DNA of 64,000 bases from Proteinivorax tanatarense (GTDB lineage Bacteria > Bacillota > Proteinivoracia > Proteinivoracales > Proteinivoracaceae), in contig NZ_CP158367.1 of assembly GCF_040267685.1 (NCBI RefSeq), forward strand, positions 2,790,001-2,854,000, in the 5' to 3' direction. The notes beneath the pieces are model-generated. The model had not been told where the DNA came from and searched no databases. It was given only the letters and a program-made list of their open reading frames with translations. This document shows positions 7,528-16,932 of the stretch, in pieces; the first letter of the stretch is position 1; every line of letters starts with the position of its first letter. The position numbers and the translations under genes are program-made.

Positions 7528-10104
7528 TTATAACTTATTATTTAACTCTTCTGTTGCTTGATTTTTATTAGTCACCGCATTTTTCCTGCCGGAGATAAAA
7601 TATCCTGCTAGCACTAAAACTGCCGTCACCGTTAGCAGTACTGCTATCCCTGTTTGCAGGTTTACGCTGGGGTTGTTTAGTGTTGTGGCTATCTCTCCGT
7701 TTATTACTTTAGGTATGTTTAAATAGGTGAATGGGGACAGATGGGCCATTTCTGTTAGCCCTTGGCTTAGGGCAACCCCTGCCGCTCCTGCCATCGCTGT
7801 GATAGCTAATACACCCATCTTTTTCTGTATAAATATAGATAAAAATATGGCTATGGTTGTTAAAAACATTGCTACAAATCCTAGCAAAGCGGTGCTTTCT
7901 AGTAAATATCTTCCTAGGTTTATAAAGTGAAACCCTTGGTTTGTATTTTCTACTTTATGTCCAGTGTAGTTTGAAGATATTACTTCAGCTTCACTATCAT
8001 AATTTAGTATAGGATATTGCCAGTCTCCAAAACGGTTAAATACAGTCCCTACTAAGATGACTAAAAGAAATACTGCTATACAACTTAGTACGGTTACAAT
8101 TTTTGCATTAAATAGCTTGCCTAAGAAAAGTTTACTTTCAGAAACAGGTTGAGTCTTTAAAAAGTTTAAGGTGTTTTTTTTACCCCTTTCCGTCGCCAAA
8201 CCTCCGCCAAGTAGAGATAAAAGTAACGCTAGTGGTATAAAGTGCAGATGTTTTTCAAAGTAAATATATAAAGTAAATAGACCGCTGTTATCTACTTTTG
8301 TGTTTTCTTCTACCCATATTTCTTTAGCTTCTGTGTCATGTTCCCAATTGCCGTAAAAAGTGGTAGGCTTAGGTATAAACATCCCTGAAAAAACTGGCTG
8401 AACACCCCTCTCTAACATCCATTCTTTTTCTGCTATAGATGCCTCCAAAGTAAACCTACCGAATGTTTCTTGTGTCCCTGACTGCTCAGCAACAAAACCA
8501 GTATCAAGTTCATTATTATAGAATCTATTTTTAAAGAGATGGTAGTTATGAATTGACTGCCAGTCTTTACTATCAAAGCCCGATATTGCTGCTTCCAGTT
8601 TATCAATCCTGGTATTAATATGTCTAAGTCCTTTCTCATACCTTAATAGCGTTCTCTCATACGATTCTTGCCCATAATGTTCTTCTGCTCGTTTCAGTTC
8701 TATTTGCCTACCTTCTTTTCCTCGCAATAATGCATCTTTTTCCCAAACTAAATCTTGCTCTAACCTTGCAATATAAGCGGTCTCTCTTTGATAAGTTTGA
8801 TCTGATACTACCGAATAACCAAATAGTACAAGCAAAGCCAAGATAGCATATACCTTAAGTAGTAGACCTTGTCTTTTTATTTTCCTCCATTCAAATGTGC
8901 TTATATTCCAAAGGGTTAAGGGACTTTTTTGAGTTAATCCTCCTTTATAAGGTTGCTTGATGTCTGAACTAAAAAGCATGTTTATTTTTCTTTCCGGAAT
9001 AAAAGCTGCCATGCTGGTAAGTGCAATACCCCATATTATCCCTACTAACGGATATAACCAGTTTACTGTTGGAGAAGTTTGATTTAATATCTCAGAGAAG
9101 CGAAGCTGAATAAAGGGATTTGCTATCGTTTGTAGCGGTAAGTACATTTCGGTAATTGCATATCCCATTATAACTGTAAATATCGATAGTAACGTAACGG
9201 TAAAAGGATTTTTTGCCCATCTACTTAATAGCAAAGCTATACTGAATGTAAAAATACTTGCTCCTAAAAAAAGCATTGCAGCTCTTGCTATATATTCAGA
9301 TGTTGAGATGATTGTAATGTGGTCACCTTCGATCATTATTTGTGGGTACTGAAAATCTGCAGTGTGTTCTCCTAAAACATATGGAATGGCTATCCCTACT
9401 GTTATCACCAGTAGTATAAATAAAATAGAGGTCAACACTAGACATATATATTTTGCCCCTATTATCTGCCAATTGGATATAGGTTGTGTTTTTAGAAGTT
9501 GCCATGTTTTTTCTTCTTTTTCTTCGATGAGTGTGTTTCCAAAAAACAATAGTAAAAGTATGATACCTAGAAGGCTAAATAAAAAACTTGAGCTTTCCTT
9601 TAATAATAAATGTACAGAGTTAGGTATTTCTTCATCTTCGTGAAAAAGATTGTGTTCATTAAGCCACTTATGCTTAGCTTCTGCTATTTCTTTTTCTAAT
9701 CCTTGAAAAGTCACCAACTGCCCTTCCAACTCTTCATACGCTGTTAGATTAGCTAAAAATTCCCCCTCATATTGCATTGCCTCTCTTAGCTGCCTATTTT
9801 CTAAAGCCCCTCTCCATTGTACTAAGCTAACCCATATATCTTGAATAGCGTCTAGCTGTCTTGCTTGTAAAGGATCTAATCCTACTTCTTCCTCCAACTC
9901 TGTTAGCAGCCTTTGTTGCTCTCCCACTTCATTCATATATGTTTCGTTAATTTTTCCTAGAGCTTGCTGTATATAGCAAGAATGCTGAGAAGAATAGTAC
10001 AAATAAGTAGCAGCTGTAAATAAAATAACTACAGTTAAAAGCCAAATAAGATTTTTCTTTTTAAATAGTTTCTTTACTTCAAATTTCAAAAGTCCTAACC
10101 CCAC
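7528..10104 (-). CDS. Array permease 2: large double ABC-2-type permease, about 858 residues
   Basis: It has the same two-half layout as permease 1 but belongs to a distinct subgroup that starts GLGLLKFEVKKLFKKKNLIW. Its closest relative is the permease at 21457, to which most of the first 440 residues are nearly identical. I place the start at GTG 10104, nine bases after AAAGG. An earlier in-frame GTG at 10113 directly abuts that RBS. The second extracytoplasmic part (about 450-620) diverges from the paralogue. A 222-base gap with a terminator separates it from ATPase A downstream. Its own upstream region keeps the promoter, RBS and first codons of a deleted ATPase gene. Confidence 0.85.
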   Translation of the reverse strand: MGLGLLKFEVKKLFKKKNLIWLLTVVILFTAATYLYYSSQHSCYIQQALGKINETYMNEVGEQQRLLTELEEEVGLDPLQARQLDAIQDIWVSLVQWRGALENRQLREAMQYEGEFLANLTAYEELEGQLVTFQGLEKEIAEAKHKWLNEHNLFHEDEEIPNSVHLLLKESSSFLFSLLGIILLLLFFGNTLIEEKEEKTWQLLKTQPISNWQIIGAKYICLVLTSILFILLVITVGIAIPYVLGEHTADFQYPQIMIEGDHITIISTSEYIARAAMLFLGASIFTFSIALLLSRWAKNPFTVTLLSIFTVIMGYAITEMYLPLQTIANPFIQLRFSEILNQTSPTVNWLYPLVGIIWGIALTSMAAFIPERKINMLFSSDIKQPYKGGLTQKSPLTLWNISTFEWRKIKRQGLLLKVYAILALLVLFGYSVVSDQTYQRETAYIARLEQDLVWEKDALLRGKEGRQIELKRAEEHYGQESYERTLLRYEKGLRHINTRIDKLEAAISGFDSKDWQSIHNYHLFKNRFYNNELDTGFVAEQSGTQETFGRFTLEASIAEKEWMLERGVQPVFSGMFIPKPTTFYGNWEHDTEAKEIWVEENTKVDNSGLFTLYIYFEKHLHFIPLALLLSLLGGGLATERGKKNTLNFLKTQPVSESKLFLGKLFNAKIVTVLSCIAVFLLVILVGTVFNRFGDWQYPILNYDSEAEVISSNYTGHKVENTNQGFHFINLGRYLLESTALLGFVAMFLTTIAIFLSIFIQKKMGVLAITAMAGAAGVALSQGLTEMAHLSPFTYLNIPKVINGEIATTLNNPSVNLQTGIAVLLTVTAVLVLAGYFISGRKNAVTNKNQATEELNNKL

Positions 10105-10145
10105 TCTTTTCACCCTTTCTTAGGTATTTCTTTTTATTTATGTTA

Positions 10146-10225
10146 AAATAAAATCATTTTTGCATACCCCCTGTTTATTTTTCATTGTTATATAAATAGA
10201 CGTGAAATAAACTGAAAAGTTTCAG
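10146..10225 (-). promoter_or_regulatory. Promoter/operator with relic start of a deleted ATPase gene
   Basis: CTGAAACTTTTCAG (10225-10212), TATATA 17 bases on, and CCCCCTG/GGGGG before ATG-ATT-TTA match the ATPase A and B leaders almost base for base. The reading frame stops after M-I-L-F because the rest of the ATPase gene is gone. The permease at 10104 presumably now uses this promoter. Confidence 0.65.
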
Positions 10226-10284
10226 ATTTTTAAAACAAAATCCTAAAAGTGATATTGCAATCGATGAAGGCTTCCTTTTTTTAT

Positions 10285-10324
10285 AAAAAGCCCACTAACA
10301 TTTAAAATAGTTAATGGGCTTTTG
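10285..10324 (-). terminator. Intrinsic terminator after permease 3
   Basis: AAAAGCCCATTAAC pairs with GTTAGTGGGC and is followed by TTTTT on the minus strand. It is the same terminator family as after the other permeases. Confidence 0.85.
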
Positions 10325-10334
10325 TTATGATGTA

Positions 10335-12851
10335 TCATTGTGACTTGCTTTTTAATTCAGCTGTTATTGGATTTTTATTAGTAACCGCATTTTTCCTGCC
10401 GGAGATAAAATATCCTGCTAGCACTAAGACTGCTGTCACTGTTAGCAGTACTGCTATCCCTGTTCGAAAATTTACGCTGGGGTTGTTTAGTGTTGTGGCT
10501 ATCTCTCCGTTTATTATCTTGGGTATGTTTAAATAGGTGAATGGGGACAGATGGGCCATTTTTGAACTATTGGTTATAGCATAGCCAACTGCACTAATAA
10601 ATACTGTTGATGCACAAACACTTACCTGTCGTTTTGTAAACAATGACAAAAATATAGATAAGCTTATTAAAAACATAGTCACAACACTAAATAATATAAT
10701 ACTTTTAATTAAATACTTACCTAAGTTGATAAAGTGAAACCCAACTGTATAATCTAAAAGTTTTACTCTTTGACCTGTATAGTCTTCTACCGCTGCTTCG
10801 CTTATACTATCATAATGTAGTACTGGATACTGCCAGTCACCAAATCTATTTAAACTAGTTGCAATAATAATAACCAGTAAAAATATGATTAAGCAACTTA
10901 ACAACGTTATAATGTTGCCATTTATAAACTTACTCAAATAAATCTTTTTTTCTGCAACAGGTTGTGTTTTTAAAAAATTTAGAGTGATCCTCTTCCCTTT
11001 TTCTTCTGCTACCCCTCCTCCTAATAAAAACAAGAACATAAGCATTGGTAAAAAGTAAAAGTATTTTCTAAAATAAATATATAGCAAGTACAATCCACTG
11101 TTATCTACTCTTGTATGTAGCTCTAAAAAATCTTCTTTTTGTTCATCCCGTAAGTTTGAGTGCAAAACTGTGGGATTAGGGCGATTAGGAAAAACCGGAT
11201 GGATTTCCTTTTCTGCCATCCACTTTTGTTCAGCAAAACTTACATCAATACTAAATTGACTATGGTCTTCTTTCCAATAAGTATCTAATACACCAGTATC
11301 AAGCTCGCCATTAATAAATCTTAAATGAAATATTTCATACCCATAAATTGGTGCCCAATCTTCTGCTTTGTACCCGTCAACTGCTGAGTTTAATTTATCC
11401 ATCTTTATATGATAATGCTCGATAGTTTCTTCTAAACGCTCTTTTTCTGTTCCTTCCTCACTATCCGATAATTGTTTTAAATTTGGTATAAAACTATTTT
11501 TAATTTGGGTTATAGACCTGTTCATGCTTTCTATGCGCTGTTCTTCTTTTTGTATAGCCTGTTGGGAGAATATAGCATATCCAAATAACACTAAAACAGT
11601 TAAAATCACATAGGTTTTTAATAGCAACCCTTTTCTACATTGTTTTCTTAACTCAAATCTAACTACATTTAAAAGCCCTCCTGTATTGCTAGTGTTGCCA
11701 TTGTTAAAAGGTATTTTCCTATCTGAGCTATAAATAAGATTTATTTGTTTCTCTGCTTTAAAAGCAGCTAAAGACACAAACAAAATTGTCCATAGCAAAC
11801 AAACACCTGGGTATCCCCAGCTAATATGATCTAAAGGCTGCTCTAACATTGGCAACTGTAAATGATAAAAAGGATTTATTATAGTTTGTAGGGGTATGTA
11901 TATATCAGTTAAAAAGTAGCCTATTAACAAAGTTATAGATGATATAGCTAGCACTGTATAAGTGTTCTTTGCCCATCCATTAAGTGCAAGACAAAAAGCC
12001 ATAACAAAAAGAACTACGCTTGTAAAATATACTGCAGCTCTTAATATATAAGCTGTTGTAGAAATTATTACGTAGTCTTCTTCAGCTAACAAAATCTGGG
12101 GATAGTTTAAGTTCAATTCATGTTCCCCTAGTAGAGAAGGTATTAATATTCCTATTATAACTACCATAATTATGAATGCTAACAAAATTATAACTAATGC
12201 CAAAAATTTCATAATCATTATTTTTTCATTTATAAGAGGTTGAGTCCTTAGTGTTAACCATGTTTTCTCTTCTTTTTCCTTTGTAACTATGTTGCCAAAC
12301 AAAAGAATCAGTATCACAACACTTAGTATGCTAAATAGAAAAATGGAACTTTCTTTTAGCAAGAGATGAGGAGAATGGGGAATTGTTTCATCTTCATAAT
12401 AAAGTTCGTGTTCTATAAGCCATGCATTTCTTTCAGTTGCCAGTTCTCTTTTATGATTAGGAAATGAGTCCAATGGCTGCCCACCTAGTTCTTCATATGT
12501 TTCAAGATGGGCCAAAAATTTTTGTTCATATATTAAAGCATCTTCGTTCCGATTCCTTTCCACAGCTCGGGCCCAGTTTCGTAAATAGTCTAGCATCTCC
12601 CCTGTATATTGATATTGCTGTTTTTGATTATTAGATAGATTATCACCTTGTTTTATAGTCCTAAGTTGATTATGATTTAATTCAACTTGAGGTATATAAA
12701 TATCTCTAATGTTTGCTGAGGATTGAAGATTAGGTTGTTGATTTATGAAGTGATTATATATACCATAAGTACATATGCATACCACTATTAAAAGCCATAA
12801 AAGCTTCTTTTGTTTAAAAATCTTCTTAAGTTCAAATCTTAATAACCCCAT
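10335..12851 (-). CDS. Array permease 3: large double ABC-2-type permease, 838 residues
   Basis: This is the most divergent of the six permeases. The start MGLLRFELKKIFKQKKLLWLL matches the group, but the middle and even the helices at about 690-770 (KRQVSVCASTVFISAVGY) differ from the rest. Only the last 65 or so residues (MAHLSPFTYLNIPKI onward) return to near identity, as if a common 3' end had been copied in. Its tail AELKSKSQ matches the tail of permease 6. It has no ATPase of its own; a short ATPase relic lies upstream at 12889-12931. It presumably borrows ATPase A or B. Secreted polypeptide 2 lies upstream. Confidence 0.85.
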   Translation of the reverse strand: MGLLRFELKKIFKQKKLLWLLIVVCICTYGIYNHFINQQPNLQSSANIRDIYIPQVELNHNQLRTIKQGDNLSNNQKQQYQYTGEMLDYLRNWARAVERNRNEDALIYEQKFLAHLETYEELGGQPLDSFPNHKRELATERNAWLIEHELYYEDETIPHSPHLLLKESSIFLFSILSVVILILLFGNIVTKEKEEKTWLTLRTQPLINEKIMIMKFLALVIILLAFIIMVVIIGILIPSLLGEHELNLNYPQILLAEEDYVIISTTAYILRAAVYFTSVVLFVMAFCLALNGWAKNTYTVLAISSITLLIGYFLTDIYIPLQTIINPFYHLQLPMLEQPLDHISWGYPGVCLLWTILFVSLAAFKAEKQINLIYSSDRKIPFNNGNTSNTGGLLNVVRFELRKQCRKGLLLKTYVILTVLVLFGYAIFSQQAIQKEEQRIESMNRSITQIKNSFIPNLKQLSDSEEGTEKERLEETIEHYHIKMDKLNSAVDGYKAEDWAPIYGYEIFHLRFINGELDTGVLDTYWKEDHSQFSIDVSFAEQKWMAEKEIHPVFPNRPNPTVLHSNLRDEQKEDFLELHTRVDNSGLYLLYIYFRKYFYFLPMLMFLFLLGGGVAEEKGKRITLNFLKTQPVAEKKIYLSKFINGNIITLLSCLIIFLLVIIIATSLNRFGDWQYPVLHYDSISEAAVEDYTGQRVKLLDYTVGFHFINLGKYLIKSIILFSVVTMFLISLSIFLSLFTKRQVSVCASTVFISAVGYAITNSSKMAHLSPFTYLNIPKIINGEIATTLNNPSVNFRTGIAVLLTVTAVLVLAGYFISGRKNAVTNKNPITAELKSKSQ

Positions 12852-12888
12852 AAATTGTCATACTCCTCCCATATATCATCTCAAAAAA

Positions 12889-12931
12889 CACCTTTAGCGC
12901 CTTCTATCTACCATAAGACTTGTGAAGGCTT
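12889..12931 (-). pseudogene. Relic of an ATPase gene 5' end
   Basis: On the minus strand this reads S-L-H-K-S-Y-G-R-stop-K-A-L-K, which aligns with N-I-H-K-S-Y-G-K-E-K-V-L-K near the start of ATPases A and B. Most bases match over about 40 positions, with an internal stop. It sits where an ATPase would be expected in front of permease 3. Confidence 0.6.
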
Positions 12932-13269
12932 TCTATATACTTTTTACGACAAACCTAACATAAACCTATTTCTTATAAAAACCTAAGAAAATCAAAATTT
13001 TTATGGCCAGTGACCATGTCCTAGTGGCAAAGGCACTCTAATAAAGCTACTTTACAGATAACCCTTAAACACTAATACCTTATTCATTAGTAGAAATTAT
13101 TACTAAATTCCTATTTTAACAATGTTGGCTAGTCTATGTTCATCATTTTTTTACAATAGTAAAAAGTTGGAGCATTAATCTGAGCTTTTTTTACCTTTTT
13201 CCTCTATTGTAATTTTACTAAACAAAATATGAATCTTGTTAAAACAAGTAGTTAAGTACGGTGACTCTA
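12932..13269. other. Intergenic region without a gene
   Basis: No gene is seen. A long imperfect hairpin at about 13146-13206 (TACAATAG with CTATTGTA as outer arms) may be an old terminator or small repeat. Confidence 0.3.
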
Positions 13270-13310
13270 ACACCCAAATAAGCTCTTAAACACGAGCTTA
13301 TTTGGGTGCT
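13270..13310 (-). terminator. Hairpin after secreted polypeptide 2
   Basis: CACCCAAATAAGCTC pairs perfectly with GAGCTTATTTGGGTG across eight bases. The T-run is weak, so termination efficiency is uncertain. Confidence 0.6.
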
Positions 13311-13318
13311 TACTAAGC

Positions 13319-13648
13319 CTACCTACAGCAACCACAAGGACCAGGATTAGGATAAAAACCTAAGTCAGTTCGATATAAAGATCCTGCATATAGGTATTCA
13401 TTGTTAGAATTCTGTTCTCCTTGGAAACTAAGATATCCTTGATAACTTGTACCACAACAAGCACACCGCACAGTTACATACTTAAAACAACTTGTGTCCC
13501 TATACCATCTAGCAAAATATTTTGGCGATCTTGCTAAGGCAGTTTCATCTTGTTCTGCATTTTCCACAGCCTCCACAGGCATTGCTCCAAGGAAAAACAA
13601 TCCTCCTAACACCAATGCCGTAACCATCATCAATCTTTTCTTAAGCAT
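13319..13648 (-). CDS. Secreted polypeptide 2 of the array, cysteine-rich
   Basis: The product has 109 residues with the common signal peptide (residues 1-27, ending MPVEA). The mature part of about 82 residues has seven cysteines: one in DTSCFKY, three in VRCACCG and three in the C-terminal PCGCCR. Between them lies GTSYQGYLSFQG...YAGSLYRTDLGFYP, which loosely resembles secreted polypeptide 4 (GEWYHGYVSG...HVSLGYPPSP). Several disulfides or metal binding are possible. The gene stands between permeases 3 and 4 and has the conserved upstream block. It is not recognised as a known bacteriocin family; an extracellular toxin or signal is an inference from context only. Confidence 0.75.
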   Translation of the reverse strand: MLKKRLMMVTALVLGGLFFLGAMPVEAVENAEQDETALARSPKYFARWYRDTSCFKYVTVRCACCGTSYQGYLSFQGEQNSNNEYLYAGSLYRTDLGFYPNPGPCGCCR

Positions 13649-13673
13649 CTTATTCTTACCCCTCTTACTTTTT

Positions 13674-13810
13674 ATCTCCCTAGCACAATAACTCTTCTCT
13701 CTGGTAAGAAGATTATCATTTACGTCCCAGAGCTATGTAAATGCTGTTTTGTAGGGAAAATTAGTTACAAAATGAAGAATTTTTAGTATATTTTTATATT
13801 ATGTCGCTTG
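13674..13810 (-). promoter_or_regulatory. Conserved upstream block of secreted polypeptide 2
   Basis: This is the same block as in front of polypeptide 1: CATTTAC/GTAAATG arms, GATAATC, the TCTTCT/AGAAGA hairpin and the CTAGGGAGATAA stretch. One base is missing between the arms, giving an 18-base TTTACA-GATAAT distance. Confidence 0.6.
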
Positions 13811-13975
13811 TTTTTGCTATAAATAAGACTTATAGATCTTCATATAATCATAACTTTATAAAGGAAATCAAAAAATGTCGTACTTATGCCTACTTAAGCA
13901 ACATTTTCATATTTTGTGTAAGGCCTGCATCTAAGCAATGATTCTAACTAGACAATATATTAAATTTTGCAAATA

Positions 13976-14008
13976 GTCCATTAACTCTCAGGAAAGTTTT
14001 TCTTTCCT
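13976..14008. repeat. Half copy of the CTCAGGAAAG hairpin
   Basis: The left arm TTAACTCTCAGGAAAG and the loop are intact. The right arm stops after CTTTCC and continues with unrelated sequence. Bases 13811-14121 otherwise hold no gene and parallel 3431-3825. Confidence 0.6.
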
Positions 14009-14121
14009 TTCAAATATTTTTTCATTTCTCTATGTCTAATCACCCTAAAATAAGAATGCAAACTAACTTTCCTAGCCTATATATTCGCTCAATAATCACA
14101 CAATATTTTGCTGGTTATCTT

Positions 14122-14164
14122 AAAAAGCCCACTAACTTGTTTTTAAATGGTTAATGGGCTTTTG
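14122..14164 (-). terminator. Intrinsic terminator after permease 4
   Basis: This hairpin is identical in its stem to the terminator at 3826, with five T's following on the minus strand. Confidence 0.85.
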
Positions 14165-14177
14165 TTCTGCTATGTCG

Positions 14178-16724
14178 TTATAACCTACTATTTAACTCTT
14201 CTGTTGCTTGATTTTTATTAGTAACCGCATTTTTCCTGCCGGAGATAAAATATCCTGCTAGCACTAAACCTGCTGTCACAGCTAACAGTATCACTATCCC
14301 TGTTTGCAGGTTTACGCTGGGGTTGTTTAGTGTTGTGGCTATTTCTCCGTTTATTATCTTGGGTATGTTTAGATAAGTGAAGGGAGATAGATGGGCCATT
14401 TCTGTTAGCCCTTGGCTTAGAGCAAATCCTGCTGCTCCTATTAATGCTGTGGTTGCCAATACGCTCATTTCTCTTTTTAAAAATAGTGATATAAATATCG
14501 ATAGTGTTATAAAAAACATCGCTACAAAACTAAATAGCACTATACTTTCTATAAGAAATCTGCCTAAGTTCATAAAGTGAAATCCTACGGTAAAGTCTTC
14601 TATATCCACTTTATGCCCATCATAGTCTGAAGCTTCTACCTCCGCTATGCTGTCGTAGTTTAAGATTGGATATTGCCAATCGCCAAAGCGTTCAAAGACT
14701 GTTCCTACTAATACTACTACTAAAAATATCGCTATACAACTTGCCACCGCCACTATTTTAGCGTTAAATAACTTTCCTAAAAACAATTTGTTCTCAGCTA
14801 TAGGCTGGGTTTTGAGCAGATTTAATGTGTTCTTTTTATTTCGCTCGGAAGCTAAGCCGCCTCCTAGGAGAAACAGAAATATTGCTAGAGGCACAAAGTA
14901 AATGTATCTTTCAAAGTACAAGTATAAGGAGAACAGTCCGCTGTTGTCTATTTTGGTGTTTCTTTCCACCCATTCTTCGTTTGCCCTTGAAAACATAGTT
15001 GTAGGAATTAGCTCACCAGCTAACACTGGCTGGATGTCTTTTTCCATCAACCATTTCTTCTCCTCAATACTTGCTATCAAAAGCAACTGACCAAAAGAAC
15101 GCCCATCATAATCAATAGAACCTGTATCAAACTCTTGATTCCACATTCTAACCCAAAAGATCTGATATTCGTAAAAAGGCTCCCATTGTCCTTGCTTATA
15201 GCCTTTTACAGCGGATTCTTTTTTTTCTAAACGTTTCTTTATATGATTAAAAGCCTTTTTATAAGCTTCTTTATTACTTTTTAGGCCTTCATTTTCTGGC
15301 TGTTCTTTAAGTCTAGCTGTAGTACTTTCGACAAATTCTTCCCAAGTAGATAGTTGGCTTTCTAAAAAATAAGTATCTTTTAGTTGACCGATATACTCCT
15401 CTTCTTTTTGTTGTGTCTGGTGGGAAATTATATAATGGCCGAAAATAACTAAACATGCCAGCATTGCAAAAGCTTTTAACAGCAATCCTTTTCTTTTTAG
15501 CTTTCTCCATTCAAACACGTTTATTTTCCAAAAGCTTAGGCCCTTTTTCGTGTCTCCTCGTCTGTATGGCTTTTTAATGTAGGAATAGTGCAGTAAGCTT
15601 AGCTCCCTTTCTGGAACAAATGCTGCTACACCTAATATAATTAAACTCCAAGCTGTTGCTACAAAGGGGTATAGCCAATCTGTGTTTTGAGGAACCTTGC
15701 TTAGAATTTCTGCAAATTGTAAGTGATAAAATGGATTGAACACCGATTGCATAACGGAAAATATATCTGTGACAAAGTAACCGATAACCGTAATAAGACC
15801 TGTCATCATTATTACTGTAAAAGAGTTTTTCCCCCACCTGTTTACAAGTATGCTTATACTAAATACAAACATTGCCGCTCCTAAAAACAATATTGACGCC
15901 CGCATTAAATATTCAAAAGTGGATATTATTGCAAAGTCATCTTGTTGTTCTAATACTTGAGGGTATTGGAAATTCATTATTGGATAACCCCATTGTTCCT
16001 CTACAAACATATAAGGAATTGCTGTTGCCGCCACTAATATCATTATCACAAACAGTACTGTCACCAGTATTAAACTAATATATTTTACTCCCATAAGCTT
16101 CCATTCAGCTATTGGCTGAGTTTTTAGTGTTTGCCAAGTGTTTTCTTCTTTTTCCTCGGTAATTGTGCTTCCAAAAAACAACAACAGTATAAAAATTCCT
16201 AGTACGCCTAACAAAAATAATGCGTTTTCTTTTGCAAGAAGGTGAATAGATTGTGGGTTGATTTCATTCTCGTAATAAAGCTCATTTTCTATAAGCCAGG
16301 CATTTTTTTCTATAACTTTTTCTTTCTCTACCCCCATGATACTAGGGATAGGCTCCCCTCCCTGTTGTTCATATTGCTGTAATAACTCTAAAAAATTTCT
16401 TTCAAACTCTAAAGCATTATTATATCTGTGTGCTCCTAAGTTTTGCCATCTAATAAGTATATTAACCATATCTCTAGAACGTTCATATTGTTTAGCTTGC
16501 TTATCATCAAGGTCAGAATTCTCTTTCATTGTTGATAGTGTTTCCTGAATGTCTGTTACATCTCCAAAATAACTTTCAATTCTATCATCTTGGTCTTGCA
16601 TTATGTTTCCCTGCTGGGAACCAAACTGGTAGTACACTCCTGCAGTTATTAATATCGTTATACCTAAAAGCCATAAAAGCTTTTGTTTGAACACCTTTTT
16701 AAGCTCAAATTTTAATAGTCCCAT
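14178..16724 (-). CDS. Array permease 4: large double ABC-2-type permease, 848 residues
   Basis: The N-terminus is MGLLKFELKKVFKQKLLWLL, one lysine shorter than its relatives. First-half helices follow an extracytoplasmic segment that is its own. A short insertion (MFVEEQWGYPIMNFQYP, about 240-256) is absent from the other five. From about residue 600 to the end it is nearly identical to permeases 1 and 5 apart from IVILLAVTA near the C-terminus. There is no ATPase next to it; only a possible fragment of an ATPase start remains upstream. Secreted polypeptide 3 is its upstream neighbour and polypeptide 2 lies downstream. Confidence 0.85.
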   Translation of the reverse strand: MGLLKFELKKVFKQKLLWLLGITILITAGVYYQFGSQQGNIMQDQDDRIESYFGDVTDIQETLSTMKENSDLDDKQAKQYERSRDMVNILIRWQNLGAHRYNNALEFERNFLELLQQYEQQGGEPIPSIMGVEKEKVIEKNAWLIENELYYENEINPQSIHLLAKENALFLLGVLGIFILLLFFGSTITEEKEENTWQTLKTQPIAEWKLMGVKYISLILVTVLFVIMILVAATAIPYMFVEEQWGYPIMNFQYPQVLEQQDDFAIISTFEYLMRASILFLGAAMFVFSISILVNRWGKNSFTVIMMTGLITVIGYFVTDIFSVMQSVFNPFYHLQFAEILSKVPQNTDWLYPFVATAWSLIILGVAAFVPERELSLLHYSYIKKPYRRGDTKKGLSFWKINVFEWRKLKRKGLLLKAFAMLACLVIFGHYIISHQTQQKEEEYIGQLKDTYFLESQLSTWEEFVESTTARLKEQPENEGLKSNKEAYKKAFNHIKKRLEKKESAVKGYKQGQWEPFYEYQIFWVRMWNQEFDTGSIDYDGRSFGQLLLIASIEEKKWLMEKDIQPVLAGELIPTTMFSRANEEWVERNTKIDNSGLFSLYLYFERYIYFVPLAIFLFLLGGGLASERNKKNTLNLLKTQPIAENKLFLGKLFNAKIVAVASCIAIFLVVVLVGTVFERFGDWQYPILNYDSIAEVEASDYDGHKVDIEDFTVGFHFMNLGRFLIESIVLFSFVAMFFITLSIFISLFLKREMSVLATTALIGAAGFALSQGLTEMAHLSPFTYLNIPKIINGEIATTLNNPSVNLQTGIVILLAVTAGLVLAGYFISGRKNAVTNKNQATEELNSRL

Positions 16725-16756
16725 TAATTCACCTAGCTCCCCACCTGTATAATCTC

Positions 16757-16785
16757 AGATAAAATGACTTTTAAAATTTTTCTTT
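16757..16785 (-). pseudogene. Possible relic of an ATPase start region
   Basis: On the minus strand GTC-ATT-TTA-TCT echoes ATG-ATT-TTA-TCA of the intact ATPases, followed upstream by T-rich sequence and TTTACATCTATAAAC, reminiscent of their promoters. The match is short, so this is tentative. Confidence 0.3.
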
Positions 16786-16868
16786 TCTGTTAGGTTTATA
16801 GATGTAAAACCCGTAAACTAACCCAAAAGACTTTACATTGTCATCTAGTTCACTTAATAAATAGGTAT

Positions 16869-16912
16869 AAGCTTTTTACCATTTTAAAATAATCTAAAAA
16901 GGTAAAAAGCTT
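16869..16912 (-). terminator. Hairpin after secreted polypeptide 3
   Basis: AAGCTTTTTACC pairs with GGTAAAAAGCTT across a 20-base loop. The T-rich arm can serve as the terminator tail. Confidence 0.5.
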
Positions 16913-16932
16913 AAATCAGTCAAGCTTGACAT

